DNA of 29,649 nucleotides, taken from the NCBI GenBank assembly GCA_964502775.1, contig CAZCYE010000007.1, positions 1-29,649 of the forward strand, read 5' to 3'. The notes under the pieces are model-generated. The model saw only the letters and a list, made by a program, of their open reading frames with translations. It was not told the DNA's origin and did no database searches. The stretch comes from CAZCYE01 sp964502775. Its GTDB lineage: Bacteria > Actinomycetota > Acidimicrobiia > IMCC26256 > PALSA-555. The position numbers and the translations under genes are program-made. This document shows, in pieces, positions 1 to 7,964 of the stretch (position 1 is the first letter of the stretch; each line of letters begins with the position of its first letter).

Positions 1-2
1 TG

Positions 3-161
3 AACGAGGTGAGCGGCACGAAGGGCTGGACCGGCTCGATCAGCCTCGAGGCGGGAAGCGGCAACCGTGAGCCGGGCACGGTGGTGCTGTTGACCACCAC
101 CGCCAAGGGCACCTTCCGCGTCGACCGGGACTGGTCCAAGGCGGTCGGCTACACCCCCTGA
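3..161 (+). CDS. C-terminal end of an unknown protein (5' end outside window)
   Basis: An open frame enters from the left edge and stops at TGA 159-161, giving 52 residues that begin NEVSGTKGWTG and end SKAVGYTP. Codon use matches the neighbouring genes and the frame has no internal stop, so I take it as the tail of a real gene. The run GTVVLLTTTAKG next to a Gly/Trp-containing strand resembles the end of Gmad2-type immunoglobulin-like domains found in secreted actinobacterial proteins, but 52 residues are too few to assign this with any certainty. The next gene starts 55 bases downstream on the same strand with its own promoter-like element. Confidence 0.55.
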   Translation, partial: NEVSGTKGWTGSISLEAGSGNREPGTVVLLTTTAKGTFRVDRDWSKAVGYTP

Positions 162-204
162 GCCGGCCAGCAGGCGGGGGGTAGGCGTGCTCGTGGTGGC
201 GTGG

Positions 205-216
205 TAGCATGGTGGC
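205..216 (+). promoter_or_regulatory. Leaderless -10 element of the antitoxin gene
   Basis: TAGCAT at 205-210 fits the TAnnnT form of actinobacterial -10 elements and lies exactly six bases before the ATG at 217. No Shine-Dalgarno sequence separates the two, so transcription probably begins at or next to the start codon. The same geometry recurs at 1165, 20591 and 26604. Confidence 0.5.
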
Positions 217-426
217 ATGACGAAGAACATGACGGTTCGGCTTCCCAACGAGCTGGCCGCTGACGCTGAGGCTCTGGCACGTGTGGAGGGTCAGAGCGTC
301 AACGAGACGGTCAAGCAGGCGTTGGCCGAGGCCGTGGAGCGTCGACGGCAGGACCCGAAGTTCAGGGCCCGTCTGCGTCGCATCATCGAAGAGGATCAGG
401 AGCTCCTCGAGCGCTTGGCGCAGTGA
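217..426 (+). CDS. Ribbon-helix-helix (CopG/Arc-type) antitoxin, orphan
   Basis: This 69-residue protein starts MTKNMTVRLPNELAADAEAL, which is the N-terminal beta strand and first helix of a ribbon-helix-helix DNA-binding domain, followed by VNETVKQALAEAV as the second helix and a charged C-terminal helix (RARLRRIIEEDQELLERLA) of the kind that binds a toxin. Proteins of this type usually precede a death-on-curing (Doc/Fic) or similar toxin and repress their own operon as dimers. Here the downstream toxin is reduced to a stub that begins in a GTGA overlap with this stop codon. The antitoxin itself looks intact. The exact toxin family it belonged to is inferred, not proven. Confidence 0.8.
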   Translation: MTKNMTVRLPNELAADAEALARVEGQSVNETVKQALAEAVERRRQDPKFRARLRRIIEEDQELLERLAQ

Positions 427-464
427 CCGTCGAGTACACGCATCGTGTCGGCCATGACGCTTAG
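423..464 (+). pseudogene. Truncated toxin remnant after the RHH antitoxin
   Basis: A GTG at 423-425 overlaps the antitoxin stop in a GTGA, the arrangement usual for coupled toxin genes. The frame reads MTVEYTHRVGHDA and stops at TAG 462-464. The opening MTVEY is like the first residues of Doc/Fic toxins, but nothing of the catalytic HPFxxGNKR-type motif follows in any frame before the convergent vapC gene ends at 533. I infer a toxin gene that lost nearly all its length. The alternative is a chance short frame after a solitary antitoxin. Confidence 0.4.
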
Positions 465-532
465 CCCCGCGTGGCTCCCCGATCAAGGTTCCCCGCGGAG
501 GGGAGTGCCACGGCGGCAGAAGTAGTGGTGGT

Positions 533-925
533 TCAGACGGTCACGATCTCCACGAGGTGCTCGATCCCCCGCAGGTCAGCCGCATTGCGTGTCACCAGCG
601 CGGCATCGTGGGCATGCGCGGTCGCGGCGATGAGGAGATCCATCACCCGCGCCCGGGGCTGCCGGCCTCGGCGGGCCACCTCGGACGCCAGGTGCCCGTA
701 GCTCCGGGCGACGGCACCGTCGACGGGCAGCGGCGTGTACAGGTGCTCGATCAGGGCGAGGCGTCGCAACCGCTCCGCTCGCACCGCCTGGTCGTCGGCC
801 ACGAGGGCACCAAAGTGCAGCTCCGCGAGCGACACCGCGCTCACCGCGAGCTCCCCATCGAGCGCGGGGACGTCCGCGGCGACCAGGACGCTGGTGTCGA
901 GGACCGAGCGGTTCAGTGTTGCCAC
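533..925 (-). CDS. vapC: PIN-domain ribonuclease toxin (VapC family)
   Basis: This 130-residue protein has the acidic residues of a PIN domain in order: D10 in VLDTSVLV, E35 in SLAELHFG, D96 in VMDLLIAATA and D117 in TRNAADL. VapC toxins are Mg2+-dependent RNases that cut tRNA or rRNA when released from their antitoxin. The length is typical for the family. Its start codon lies 13 bases inside the antitoxin gene, so the two are co-translated. The tail VTRNAADLRGIEHLVEIV is the usual C-terminal strand region of VapC proteins. Nothing indicates inactivation. The RNA target cannot be told from the sequence. Confidence 0.92.
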   Translation of the reverse strand: MATLNRSVLDTSVLVAADVPALDGELAVSAVSLAELHFGALVADDQAVRAERLRRLALIEHLYTPLPVDGAVARSYGHLASEVARRGRQPRARVMDLLIAATAHAHDAALVTRNAADLRGIEHLVEIVTV

Positions 926-1158
926 GCGTCGTGGACGGTCTGGTCGATGCGCTCACGGTCGGCGGCCCAGGTCGGGTCGGCCGGACCGGCGAAGACGTCC
1001 GTGATCTCGTCGTAGCGCCGCCAATGCGTCGGGGTTGCCGGGCCGAGCACCGCCGCCGGGCGTCCCGACACGGTCACGAGCAGCTCCTCACCCGCCTCGG
1101 CTCGGCGCACCAACTCGCTCGCGTGCTGGCGGAGCTCCCGCAACCCGATGGTCTCCAT
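913..1158 (-). CDS. vapB: Phd/YefM-type antitoxin (VapB partner of the PIN toxin)
   Basis: This 81-residue protein begins METIGLRELRQHASELVRRAEAG followed by EELLVTVSGRPAAVLGP, the N-terminal DNA-binding fold of Phd/YefM antitoxins. The remaining 40 residues (acidic, Trp-rich, ending HDAWQH) would be the toxin-binding tail. It is upstream of and overlaps the PIN toxin by 13 bases, the usual antitoxin-first order. The start ATG is preceded by TATCGT at a six-base distance and no ribosome binding site, so the mRNA is probably leaderless. A perfect 9-base inverted repeat covers that promoter, consistent with autoregulation. Confidence 0.9.
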   Translation of the reverse strand: METIGLRELRQHASELVRRAEAGEELLVTVSGRPAAVLGPATPTHWRRYDEITDVFAGPADPTWAADRERIDQTVHDAWQH

Positions 1159-1164
1159 CCCGCG

Positions 1165-1185
1165 ACGATAGCACCTGTGCTATCG
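1165..1185 (-). promoter_or_regulatory. vapBC operator palindrome overlapping the -10 element
   Basis: Bases 1166-1185 form CGATAGCAC-CT-GTGCTATCG, a perfect 9-base inverted repeat with a two-base centre. On the minus strand the -10 candidate TATCGT (1165-1170) is inside one arm, six bases before the vapB ATG. A bound antitoxin complex would cover the promoter directly. The function as an operator is inferred from its position and symmetry. Confidence 0.75.
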
Positions 1186-1213
1186 GGACCCCGTTGACGT
1201 CACACTCGGGCCG

Positions 1214-1219
1214 TACGGT
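1214..1219 (+). promoter_or_regulatory. Candidate -10 element of the small membrane protein gene
   Basis: TACGGT at 1214-1219 fits TAnnnT and lies 25 bases before the ATG at 1245, leaving room for the G-rich ribosome binding site at 1233-1240. A TTGACG at 1194-1199 is a possible -35 but is only 14 bases away, which is short. Confidence 0.3.
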
Positions 1220-1244
1220 CGCCACCCGAGGCAGGGGGAGTGGC

Positions 1245-1424
1245 ATGACCGTGGGCGAGATCTTGAGTTGGGTGATCGGCGTGGGGCTCGTGCTCACGCT
1301 GCTCGGCGCCATCTCGGGGCGGGGTCGTCGTGGGACGCGCCGGACCTGGGACGTGGACGGCCGCGACCCCAGGGACCAGTTCGACGACTACGACGGCGAG
1401 GGAGATGCCGGTGACGCGGGGTGA
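1245..1424 (+). CDS. Small single-pass membrane protein, 59 residues
   Basis: The ATG at 1245 follows a clear ribosome binding site (GGGGGAG near 1234-1240), and the frame gives 59 residues. Residues 4-23 (GEILSWVIGVGLVLTLLGAI) form one hydrophobic helix, followed by a basic stretch RGRRGTRR and then an acidic tail rich in Asp and Gly (DQFDDYDGEGDAGDAG). The positive-inside rule puts the charged tail in the cytoplasm. I do not recognise a family. It is divergent from vapBC and convergent with the secreted protein that ends at 1439. The ribosome binding site, promoter-like element and helix make it a likely real gene. Confidence 0.6.
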   Translation: MTVGEILSWVIGVGLVLTLLGAISGRGRRGTRRTWDVDGRDPRDQFDDYDGEGDAGDAG

Positions 1425-1438
1425 CCACGCCATGCCGC

Positions 1439-2137
1439 TCAGCCGGTGAAGCTCACCCCGAAGACGTTGGTGACGGTGGCCGCGAACTGGTCCGGAGCGT
1501 CGGCGTTCACCACCTGGGGGTCGATGATCACTGACCGGGCTCCACCGGTCCCCGGTTCGGTGATGGTGCAGTCGACCGAGTGGTCGCCGTAGGCGAAGTG
1601 CAGGCCGCCGGTCGCCGGGTAGGTGATGTCGACCGCGAAGTCGTCGGGCAGGTCGGCGGCCGTGTAGCCGCCCGCGCCAACACCGTTCAATTCTTCGCCA
1701 ACGCAGTCGACGTTCACGGTGAACGTGGTGCCGGCCGGGGCCGTGCCGCTGAGCACCTTCGTGATCGCGATGCTGTGCCACTCGACCCCGCCCTCGAAGT
1801 TGGGGGAGGTTTCCCCATCGCTGCACTCCGCCTCGACGAAGAGCAGACCGGGGACCGTGTCGGGCGGAAGCGTCATGAGGGCCACGTTGGGATCGAGCGA
1901 ATCCTCAACGACCGAGAGAGGCACCACGGGGTTGTCGTTGTCGTCCTCGACCAGCACCACGGTGAACGTGCCCGTGTTGCATGTGAACGTGTCGGTGATC
2001 TCGAGGCGGAAGGTGAGCGGTTCGCCCGCGCTCTCGAGCTCCACGAGCAGGCCGTTGACGCCCGCCCCCACGCTGGAGGGCAGTGCAACGAGGGCAAGAG
2101 CGGCCACGAGCGCAGCCCCCAACACACGACGGAACAT
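1439..2137 (-). CDS. Secreted protein with a DUF5979-like beta domain
   Basis: This 232-residue protein begins with a signal peptide (MFRRVLGAALVAALALVALP, cleavage expected near residue 25) and continues as beta-rich, acidic sequence. The segment SIAITKVLSGTAPAGTTFTVNVDC followed by a later TVDCTITE-like strand is the pattern of DUF5979-type repeats of actinobacterial surface proteins. Three or four cysteines may form disulphides. There is no C-terminal LPxTG sorting signal or membrane helix, so the protein is probably released. It has a strong ribosome binding site (GGAGGAGA on the minus strand, 2142-2149). Its function is unknown; adhesion or surface display is a guess from the domain type. 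Confidence 0.8.
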   Translation of the reverse strand: MFRRVLGAALVAALALVALPSSVGAGVNGLLVELESAGEPLTFRLEITDTFTCNTGTFTVVLVEDDNDNPVVPLSVVEDSLDPNVALMTLPPDTVPGLLFVEAECSDGETSPNFEGGVEWHSIAITKVLSGTAPAGTTFTVNVDCVGEELNGVGAGGYTAADLPDDFAVDITYPATGGLHFAYGDHSVDCTITEPGTGGARSVIIDPQVVNADAPDQFAATVTNVFGVSFTG

Positions 2138-2167
2138 GGCGTCTCCTCCACCCGGGCGAACGCCCGC

Positions 2168-2173
2168 ACCCTA
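2168..2173 (-). promoter_or_regulatory. Candidate -10 element of the secreted protein gene
   Basis: TAGGGT on the minus strand lies 30 bases before the start at 2137, which would give a leader of roughly 24 bases carrying the ribosome binding site. Confidence 0.35.
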
Positions 2174-2216
2174 GCCGCCACCGGCCAGCAAGGAGCGGTG
2201 AGCGTCTCGGCCCCGC

Positions 2217-2492
2217 CTACCGGAGTCGGCGACGGATGGCGTCGGTGTAGCCGGGGAAGTAGCGCTCGATCACGTCGAGCTCGAAGCTCGACCGGATGGA
2301 GGTGGCGGGCTCGCGCTCGAGCAGGAACTCGAACGACGCCCGCACCAGCACCTCGCGGTCGAGGTCTGCGATGCCGAGTCGCTCCACGAGGGGGGTCGGC
2401 ACTGACACGGCGTGGGTCGTGCGCGTGGAGCCGTCGGTGACGGCCACCTCGTAGCGGTCGGGCCCCGTGGGGGTGATCGTGATCTCGGGCAT
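2217..2492 (-). CDS. Conserved hypothetical protein, 91 residues
   Basis: The frame from ATG 2490-2492 gives 91 residues. The first 35 (MPEITITPTGPDRYEVAV...) are short strands typed by alternating hydrophobic residues, followed by helices that include LVRASFEFLLEREPATSI and FELDVIERYFPGYTDAIRRRL. The segment ASFEFLLEREPA...IERYFPGY has the look of a short conserved actinobacterial protein, but I cannot name its family and no catalytic motif is visible. It stands alone, between the secreted protein upstream of 2137 and the desaturase on the other strand. A TAGCGT at 2501-2506 lies eight bases before the start, so the mRNA probably has almost no leader. Confidence 0.75.
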   Translation of the reverse strand: MPEITITPTGPDRYEVAVTDGSTRTTHAVSVPTPLVERLGIADLDREVLVRASFEFLLEREPATSIRSSFELDVIERYFPGYTDAIRRRLR

Positions 2493-2500
2493 CAGGCCCG

Positions 2501-2506
2501 ACGCTA
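2501..2506 (-). promoter_or_regulatory. Near-leaderless -10 element
   Basis: TAGCGT on the minus strand is eight bases before the ATG at 2492, without a ribosome binding site between them. This resembles the leaderless elements elsewhere in the window with two extra bases. Confidence 0.4.
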
Positions 2507-2689
2507 GATCGCTTCCCGGCGCGACGCGGCGATCGTGATCGGGTGGTAGCGGCCGATCGGGCGAGCGGGTGGGCCGTCGATTTCCAGATGGCCGGTGTTA
2601 TGGTGGCGGCGTCGCCCTCGATGTTGCAGGCCGCGGACATTGCGCTCTGCTCCGATGTGGCGGTGCGTCGTGCCACCTCGTGAGGACGG

Positions 2690-3646
2690 ATGCAGGTCGA
2701 AGTCCACTCGGTACCGCCGAGCACCCAAGCGCCAGAACCAAAGGTCCCACCCAAGAGGTGGGTGTTGGCGGCCCAACGGCTGCTCACCGGCGTCGTCGCC
2801 TTCCTCCCCATTGCGACGTTGGCCGTCGTGGCCGCGCAGGTCCTGCACCAGGCGTCGCTCGTGGAGAGCCTGATCATCGCGTTCGTCTTCTACGTGGTCA
2901 TCGGCCACGGAATCACCGTGGGCTTCCATCGACTGTTCACCCACCGGAGCTTCGAGGCGTCCCGGCCGCTCAAGATCGTGTTGGCACTCCTCGGATCGAT
3001 GTCGTTCCAGGGTTCGGTCATTGGCTGGGTGGCCGACCACCGCCGGCACCACATGTTCGCCGACCGCGCCGGTGACCCCCACTCCCCACACCAGCGTGGT
3101 GACGAGCAGCTGGGTGGGTGGCGCGGCTTCTGGCACGCCCACATGGGCTGGTTCTTCATCCACGACAGCACGTCGCGGTCCCGTTTCGCCGCGGACCTCC
3201 TCGCGGATCGTGACCTCGTGATCATCGATCGTCTCTTCGTGCCGTGCTCGGTGGTCTCGTTGGTGCTGCCGTTCGGGATCGGGTACGCGTTGGGAGGCAC
3301 GTTCAGCGCCGGGCTCCTCGCCTTCATCTTCGCCGGCATCCTGCGGGTGGGGCTGTTCCACCACGTCACCTGGTTGACCAACTCCGCGTGTCACATGTTC
3401 GGCAAGCGGCCCTTCCGCACCCGGGATCGGAGCACCAACGTGGCCCTGCTCGCGGTGCTGTCGATGGGCGAGTCGTGGCACAACGGGCACCATGCGTTTC
3501 CCAGCTCGGCCCGCCACGGTGTGAACCGGTTCCAGATCGACACGTCCGCCATGGTGATCCGGGCCTTCGAGTTGCTCGGGTGGGCGACGCGGGTGCACTG
3601 GCCCGAGCCGTTGCGAGTGGCCGCGCGCCGCCAGCGCCAGGGGTAG
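2690..3646 (+). CDS. Membrane acyl-CoA/acyl-lipid delta-9 desaturase (DesA3-like)
   Basis: This 318-residue protein has the three histidine clusters of the membrane di-iron desaturases: HRLFTH at residues 80-85, HRRHH at 117-121 and HNGHH at 264-268. They bind the two irons that activate O2 to insert a cis double bond in a saturated acyl chain. Hydrophobic segments near residues 30-52, 58-76, 95-112, 183-200 and 205-225 fit the four-helix membrane core. No cytochrome b5 domain is fused, so a separate ferredoxin or NADPH oxidoreductase must supply electrons; none is in the window. The ATG at 2690 follows a GAGGACGG ribosome binding site. The gene appears to be monocistronic. Delta-9 specificity is inferred from the overall family. 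Confidence 0.92.
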   Translation: MQVEVHSVPPSTQAPEPKVPPKRWVLAAQRLLTGVVAFLPIATLAVVAAQVLHQASLVESLIIAFVFYVVIGHGITVGFHRLFTHRSFEASRPLKIVLALLGSMSFQGSVIGWVADHRRHHMFADRAGDPHSPHQRGDEQLGGWRGFWHAHMGWFFIHDSTSRSRFAADLLADRDLVIIDRLFVPCSVVSLVLPFGIGYALGGTFSAGLLAFIFAGILRVGLFHHVTWLTNSACHMFGKRPFRTRDRSTNVALLAVLSMGESWHNGHHAFPSSARHGVNRFQIDTSAMVIRAFELLGWATRVHWPEPLRVAARRQRQG

Positions 3647-3711
3647 CCCGCCCCGGAGCCTCGGCCGTAGGGACGCCGGCGGCCCGGCGAGCGGAGTGCT
3701 AGGAAGCCGGC

Positions 3712-4822
3712 GTGTCGTTCGTCGGGCTGATCCTGCGCAACGTGGCCGCGCGCAAGGCACGGTCGGGGCTCACCGCGGCCGCGGTCGCGGTCGGGGTCGC
3801 CACCGTGGTCACCCTCGGTGTGGTCACCGAGAGCATGCGGGCCCGCGCCGGCGACGTGTTCCGGGCGGGGAAGTCCGACTTCGTCATTGCCCAGCTGGGC
3901 GTCTCCGACGTGCTCGACAGCATCATCGACACCCGTCAGCTTCGCACCGTCTCCGAGGTTCCCGGCGTGAAGAGCGCGGTGGGCGCGCTCGGCGTCACAT
4001 TCGAGCTCAACCGGAGAAACCCCGAGTTCCTCGTGCTGGGCGCGCCCCAGGACCGGCTCGGCGAGTTCGGCGTTCGCGTGGTTGCCGGTCGGGGCATCGA
4101 GCCCGGTGCCGACGAGGAGATCCTCCTCGGGCGTCTCGCCTCGCGTCGCCTGGACAAGCGCGTGGGCTCGCATCTCCGCATCGAGGATCGCCGGTACGAG
4201 ATCGTGGGGCTGTTCGCCGCCGGTGAGGGGACCGCGGATGCCGGCGCCATGCTCCCGCTGCGCCAGTTCCAGCGTGACCAGCACAAGGTGGGCCTCGTCA
4301 CGCTCGTGTTCGTGCGCGTCGAGCACCCGAGTGCGATCGCTTCGGCTCGCCGGGCGATCGAGCGGGCGTCGCCGCAGCTGGTCACGGTGCGCTTCGAGAG
4401 CGAGTTCGGCGAAGCCGATCGCAACTTCGCCCTCATCTCGGCGGCCGACGACGCCGGCACGATCGTGGCGCTCGTAGTCGGTGCGATCGTGGTGATGAAC
4501 GCCATGCTGCTGTCACTGCTCCAGCGCACCCGCGAGCTGGGCGTGCTGCGCGCCATTGGGTGGTCGCGCCGTCGCGTCGTGGCGCTCGTGATGGGCGAGG
4601 CAACGCTGATCGGCCTGGCCGGTGCGCTCGTGGGGGTGGGGCTCACCTTCGTGGTGGGCCGGGTGCTGGAACAGCTCCCGAGCCTCATGGGTGTCCTCGA
4701 CCTGGGCTACTCGGCCGACGCCTTCTGGCGGGGCCTGGCCATCGCCGCAGCCATGGTGGCCGTAGGCGCGCTCTATCCCACCCTTCGGGCCGCGTTCTTA
4801 CGGCCCCTGGAGGCGCTGCGCC

Positions 4823-4830
<8 letters not shown>
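3712..4830 (+). CDS. MacB/FtsX-type ABC transporter permease
   Basis: This 372-residue protein has one N-terminal membrane helix (about residues 18-38), an extracellular domain of roughly 200 residues (MacB periplasmic core type), and three C-terminal helices (about 250-272, 298-320 and 342-362) with the FtsX-domain run RTRELGVLRAIGWSRRRV between the first two. It is one half of a mechanotransmission-type exporter; the following ATPase gene overlaps it by 8 bases and must be the partner. Such systems move no substrate through the membrane but drive an external event such as lipoprotein, peptide or cell-wall hydrolase release. The GTG at 3712 is preceded by TAGGAA at six bases, which could serve as either a weak ribosome binding site or a -10 element. 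Confidence 0.9.
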
Positions 4831-5502
<672 letters not shown>

Positions 5503-5506
<4 letters not shown>

Positions 5507-5892
5507 GTCACGTCGTTGCTGTCGTCCTGGTCGGGCGCGAACGGCCATTCCTCGAACGACGTGCAGCGACCGTCGGGACCGAACTCGAGCACCCAGAGGT
5601 CGCGCCAATGCCTCGTGTCGTCGAGCTCGTACTCCACGGCCACGCGCACCACCGCGCGGTCACCGTCGACGGCCACCACCTCGCTCACCATCTCGAAGGG
5701 CTCGTCGGGGCCGTCGCGCTCGCGCTCCCAGAACGCGCCGAGCTCGTCGAGGTCCACGAGCGCCTCGGACCACGGTGAGGGCCGGTACGTCACATCGGGG
5801 CTGAACAGCTCCGCGAGATGGCCGGTGCCGGCGCTGCGCCACGACCGCTCGTAGCGCCCCACCCAGTTAGCCACCTCGGATCGGGTCACCAT
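5503..5892 (-). CDS. SnoaL-like / NTF2-fold protein
   Basis: From the ATG at 5892 the product has 129 residues (MVTRSEVANWVGRYERSW...). The order of a three-helix N-terminus, a segment LAELFSPDVTYRPSPW, and then long strands (DRAVVRVAVEYE, HWRDLWVLEFGPDGRCTSFEEW) is that of SnoaL-like proteins with the NTF2 cone fold. Such proteins bind or isomerise small molecules, but no catalytic residue assignment is possible here. A GTG at 5943 would add 17 residues rich in Gly, Arg and Pro that lie outside the fold, so the ATG is preferred. It converges on the ABC ATPase gene with a 4-base overlap. Confidence 0.82.
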
Positions 5893-5972
5893 CGCCACAC
5901 CGCGTCCGGGCCCATGCCCGAGTCTCGCACCCGACGCCCCCACGGTCCCCGCTCGCCGCGGGCGCCCGGGAT

Positions 5973-5978
5973 TAGCGT
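5973..5978 (+). promoter_or_regulatory. Candidate -10 element of the AI-2E family gene
   Basis: TAGCGT lies 32 bases before the ATG at 6011, with the ribosome binding site GGAGGG at 6002-6007 between them. Confidence 0.35.
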
Positions 5979-6010
5979 CCGGGTGCTAGCGGCGGCGACG
6001 CGGAGGGCTG

Positions 6011-7222
6011 ATGGACCGAGAGGTCGAGGCCGGGACGGGCACGGCTCCGAGCGGCGCCGGCGCACCCTCGGAGGGGGAGTCGGAGCGGGTCCCGATGCCC
6101 CCGTGGGTGCCGCGGGCCATCGCGATGTTCTTCGGGTGGGCGGTGGCGCTGCTTGTCGCGTACTGGCTGGTCACGCGCCTCGAGACGCTGATCGTGATGG
6201 TGGCGGTGGCGCTGTTCCTGGCGTTGGCGGTCGAGCCCGCGGTCACGCGGCTGTCGCACCGGGGCTGGCGCCGGGGGGTAGCGACCGGGCTGGTGCTCGG
6301 GGCGGTCATCGCGGCGCTGCTCGGCTTCATGGCCGCGTTGGGCTCGGTGGTGGTCGATCAGGTCTCCGATCTCGTCGACCGGGCGCCGGCGTACGTCCGT
6401 GACATCGAGCGCTTCGTGAACGAGGACGTCGGGATCGAGTTCGATGCCGACGCGATCATCGAGGGTCTGGGCCGCCGCGACGGCCCGCTCCAGGCGGGCG
6501 CCGGCGACATCGCCCAGAACGCCGTCGACGTCGCGCTCGCCGTGCTCGGCGGCTTGCTCCAGATCGTGACCGTGCTGATCTTCGCGTTCTACATGGCGGC
6601 CGACGGGCCCAAGATGCGGCGTGCCATCTGTCGGCGCCTCCCCGAGCACCGCCAGCGCGTGGTGCTGCACACCTGGGAGATCGCCATCGACAAGACCGGT
6701 GGGTATTTGTACTCGCGCGGTCTCCAGGCGGTCATCTCCGGCGCGCTCACGAGCGCGTTCCTCTTCGCACTGGGGGTGCCCAACGCCCTCGCGCTCGGGA
6801 TCTGGGTGGGGGTGGTGTCGCAGTTCATCCCCACGATCGGCACCTACATCGCCATGGTGCTGCCGGTGCTCGTCGCGCTCTTGAACGAGCCGATCGACGC
6901 GGCCTACGTGCTCGGCTTCCTCGTGCTGTACCAGCAGTTCGAGAACTACGTCATCGGGCCCCGGATCACCCGTCAGACCATGAACGTGCACCCCGCGCTG
7001 GCGATCGGGACCGTGTTCGCGGGCGGGATGCTCCTGGGCGGTGTCGGCGCGGTGCTGGCCTTGCCGGCCACGGCGGTCATCCAGGGGTTGATCTCCGCGT
7101 ACGGCACCGAGCGCGACGTGGTCGAAGGCCCGTTGACCGAGGAGGATCCCCGACCGCCTCGCCCGCCTCGTCCGCCGCGGCCACCACGCCGCATGCCGTG
7201 GAGACGCCGGCTCAGAGCGTGA
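6011..7222 (+). CDS. AI-2E family transporter (PerM/TqsA type)
   Basis: This 403-residue polytopic membrane protein has about eight hydrophobic segments: two after residue 37, a large soluble part around residues 115-180, and then a long helix-rich C-terminal half with the family stretch VSQFIPTIGTYIAMVLPV and later YQQFENYVIGPRITRQTMNVHP. The family includes the AI-2 exporter TqsA and Na+/H+ antiporter-like members, so the substrate is open. The N-terminal 35 residues are a Gly/Ser/Glu-rich tail and the C-terminus has a (Pro-Pro-Arg) repeat (near 7150-7195) followed by basic residues, both probably cytoplasmic. The ATG has a strong ribosome binding site. It overlaps the convergent RDD gene by 11 bases. 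Confidence 0.9.
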   Translation: MDREVEAGTGTAPSGAGAPSEGESERVPMPPWVPRAIAMFFGWAVALLVAYWLVTRLETLIVMVAVALFLALAVEPAVTRLSHRGWRRGVATGLVLGAVIAALLGFMAALGSVVVDQVSDLVDRAPAYVRDIERFVNEDVGIEFDADAIIEGLGRRDGPLQAGAGDIAQNAVDVALAVLGGLLQIVTVLIFAFYMAADGPKMRRAICRRLPEHRQRVVLHTWEIAIDKTGGYLYSRGLQAVISGALTSAFLFALGVPNALALGIWVGVVSQFIPTIGTYIAMVLPVLVALLNEPIDAAYVLGFLVLYQQFENYVIGPRITRQTMNVHPALAIGTVFAGGMLLGGVGAVLALPATAVIQGLISAYGTERDVVEGPLTEEDPRPPRPPRPPRPPRRMPWRRRLRA

Positions 7223-7946
7223 ACGGTCGCAGTGCGATCGGGGCGATCACCACCGTGCCGGCGGCCCGGTCGTGCAAGCCGCGCCGTGACGGTCCCAGCA
7301 CCGGCGCGTAGACCGCGACGGCCCACAGCAGCCCGATCACGCTCAATGTGGTGTCGGAGAGGCCCCAGAGGAGCAACGTGGGTAGGAGGGGTACGAAGAA
7401 GCGGACAATGGCTGCGCGCCATCCCGGGACCGCCCCCGTGTCGGCCGCCACGACCGTCGTGCCGACGGCGAGCTTGCCCAGGGTCCTCCCATACAAGGCC
7501 GTGGACGGCACGAAGTAGGCGAAGCTCAAGGCCAGCCCCACGGCGGTGGCCGCCGCACCGGTGATCCGGGCGTCGTCGCCGAGTCCGATCAGGATCACGC
7601 TCAGGCCGCCGGGGACGATGCCGTCGACGAGCGCGCCAATGAATCGACGCATCGGGCTCGCGAGCTCGGGTTGGTCGGCGTCGCGCGTCTCGGACGCGTC
7701 GTAGCGAGCAACCGACGATGCAGCCGACGCGTCATCGCCGTGCGCGCTTGGCTCCGGTCCCTCGACGGACTCGACGAGCGCGTCCACCGTCGCTTGGTGG
7801 GCCCGGGGAACCACGAGCAGGTCGGGCCGCTCCCACTCGTAGGGGATGCGGGCGCCGCGCAGGAGGAGCTCCAACTGGTCGCGCCAGGTCGTAGGCCAAT
7901 CGCCCACGTCGTACTCCAGCTGCTCGTGATCGCTGTCGGTCCCCAT
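7212..7946 (-). CDS. RDD family membrane protein with N-terminal soluble domain
   Basis: This 244-residue protein has two parts. Residues 1-60 (LEYDVGDWPTTWRDQLELLLRG... LLVVPRAHQATVDALVE) resemble the short DUF2007-like signal-transducing domains. After a linker rich in Ala, Asp and Ser the RDD domain starts at about residue 97 with RRFIGALVDGIV, and continues through three hydrophobic segments with the conserved YGRTLGKLAVG and LHDRAAGTVVI motifs. RDD proteins are membrane proteins of varied function, some linked to ion exchange. The substrate is unknown. The gene lies just upstream of the aminotransferase stop at 7965 on the same strand, 18 bases apart, so it may be transcribed with it. 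Confidence 0.85.
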   Translation of the reverse strand: MGTDSDHEQLEYDVGDWPTTWRDQLELLLRGARIPYEWERPDLLVVPRAHQATVDALVESVEGPEPSAHGDDASAASSVARYDASETRDADQPELASPMRRFIGALVDGIVPGGLSVILIGLGDDARITGAAATAVGLALSFAYFVPSTALYGRTLGKLAVGTTVVAADTGAVPGWRAAIVRFFVPLLPTLLLWGLSDTTLSVIGLLWAVAVYAPVLGPSRRGLHDRAAGTVVIAPIALRPFTL

Positions 7947-7964
7947 GCGCTACGCCGCGACCGC

